From Roseivirga sp. (GTDB taxonomy: Bacteria; Bacteroidota; Bacteroidia; Cytophagales; Cyclobacteriaceae), in the NCBI GenBank assembly GCA_021404565.1, contig JAAWWF010000030.1:1-64000 (forward strand): 64,000 nt of DNA, read 5' to 3'. Both the position numbers and the translations under genes were made by a program. The number at the start of each line of letters is the position of its first letter. Position 1 is the stretch's first letter. Below the pieces are notes generated by a model that saw only the letters and a program-made list of their open reading frames with translations, made no database searches and was not told where the DNA came from. This document shows, piece after piece, positions 63,702 to 64,000 of the stretch.

Positions 63702-64000
63702 CTAGTACGCCAGATCCTGGCCTCGTACCAAAGCATACACGGTAAGGAAGATGATTTTCACATCCAGCCAGAAAGACCAGTTTTGTAGGTAAAATCTATC
63801 TAACCGTACCCTCGAATTCATCTGATAATAGTCTACTATCTCACCTCTGTACCCCATGGCCTGAGCCAGGCCGGTAACACCAGGCTTGGAGGCATGCCTC
63901 CTCGAAAATTTCTCAATCCTGGATTCATAAGAATGATTAAGTGACAAGGGGTGCGGTCTTGGCCCCACAATGGACATATTGCCGATTAGGACATTAAAAA
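63702..64000 (-). CDS. priming sugar transferase, C-terminal part (5' end beyond window)
   Basis: The frame is open to the right edge and ends at 63702. It reads NVLIGNMSIVGPRPHP, KPGVTGLAQAMGYRG and FWLDVKIIFLTVYALVRGQ, the end of a polyprenol-phosphate sugar-1-phosphate transferase (WcaJ/WbaP type). Such enzymes load the first sugar onto undecaprenyl phosphate to start capsule or exopolysaccharide units. It converges on the Wzi gene; 87 bases separate them. Confidence 0.85.
   Translation of the reverse strand, partial: FNVLIGNMSIVGPRPHPLSLNHSYESRIEKFSRRHASKPGVTGLAQAMGYRGEIVDYYQMNSRVRLDRFYLQNWSFWLDVKIIFLTVYALVRGQDLAY

Noticed and set aside
1-64000. CRISPR arrays, rRNA genes, insertion sequences and origin-type repeats
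   Set aside because: Looked for across the window; no regularly spaced repeats, rRNA segments or transposase genes were recognised.

Overview
The window comes from a free-living member of the Bacteroidota, most likely order Cytophagales. The basis is gene content: four DUF3857/transglutaminase-like proteins, a histidine kinase fused to a receiver and an AraC domain, a DUF6428 arsenic-type cluster, SurA-like isomerases and a Wzi-type capsule protein. Several genes also carry the Bacteroidota promoter -7 element TAnnTTTG. I cannot name the genus from sequence alone. No rRNA, CRISPR array, transposase or integrase was seen, and no gene-free stretch exceeds 300 bases.

Layout. 0-6.9 kb: a partial membrane protein, two small hypotheticals, a hybrid sensor kinase/regulator, a secreted P-domain/Calx-beta/dockerin-like protein and a tiny stand-alone HTH protein. 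6.9-16 kb: a glycan-degradation pair (a frameshifted GH20 hexosaminidase and a six-hairpin glycosidase), a TetR-SDR unit with matching operators, an arsenate-type cluster (ArsR, DUF6428, phosphatase-fold reductase) and a lipoprotein sulfatase. 16-22.3 kb: Crp/rhodanese genes, two His/Asp/Glu-rich exported proteins, a nucleoside-hydrolase-like lipoprotein, and a PadR/ABC-permease operon with a duplicated operator.

22.4-26.8 kb is the most unusual part. It is a small accessory patch of orphan genes lying against a tRNA-Arg(CCU). It holds a membrane protein resembling the putative phage abortive infection (PutAbiC) family, two proteins sharing an unnamed C-terminal domain (one interrupted by an in-frame TAG), a small membrane/coiled-coil partner, and two relics of the 3' end of what looks like an XRE-type regulator, carried in a near-perfect 36-bp direct repeat. 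The pattern suggests a decaying or rearranged conflict/defence-type cassette. That role is an inference.

26.8-37.6 kb is core: hflX, then a + strand run of a CpsB-type phosphatase, an SDR, a TPR protein, phosphosulfolactate synthase (comA), a DUF368 lipid-carrier translocase, aroE (with an 8-bp tandem repeat), uvrB and amt. 37.7-45.7 kb holds the four DUF3857/transglutaminase-like genes; only one keeps the Cys and His of the active site. 45.8-58.6 kb is housekeeping: superoxide dismutase, tadA, aspS, a partner-switching signalling trio (SpoIIE-type phosphatase, STAS, anti-sigma kinase), a three-gene periplasmic chaperone operon, a MoxR ATPase, a 3-hydroxyacyl-CoA dehydrogenase and pheS. 58.7-64 kb is a polysaccharide/capsule locus (galE, ugd, UDP-glucuronate decarboxylase, Wzi-like protein, and the end of a priming sugar transferase at the right edge).
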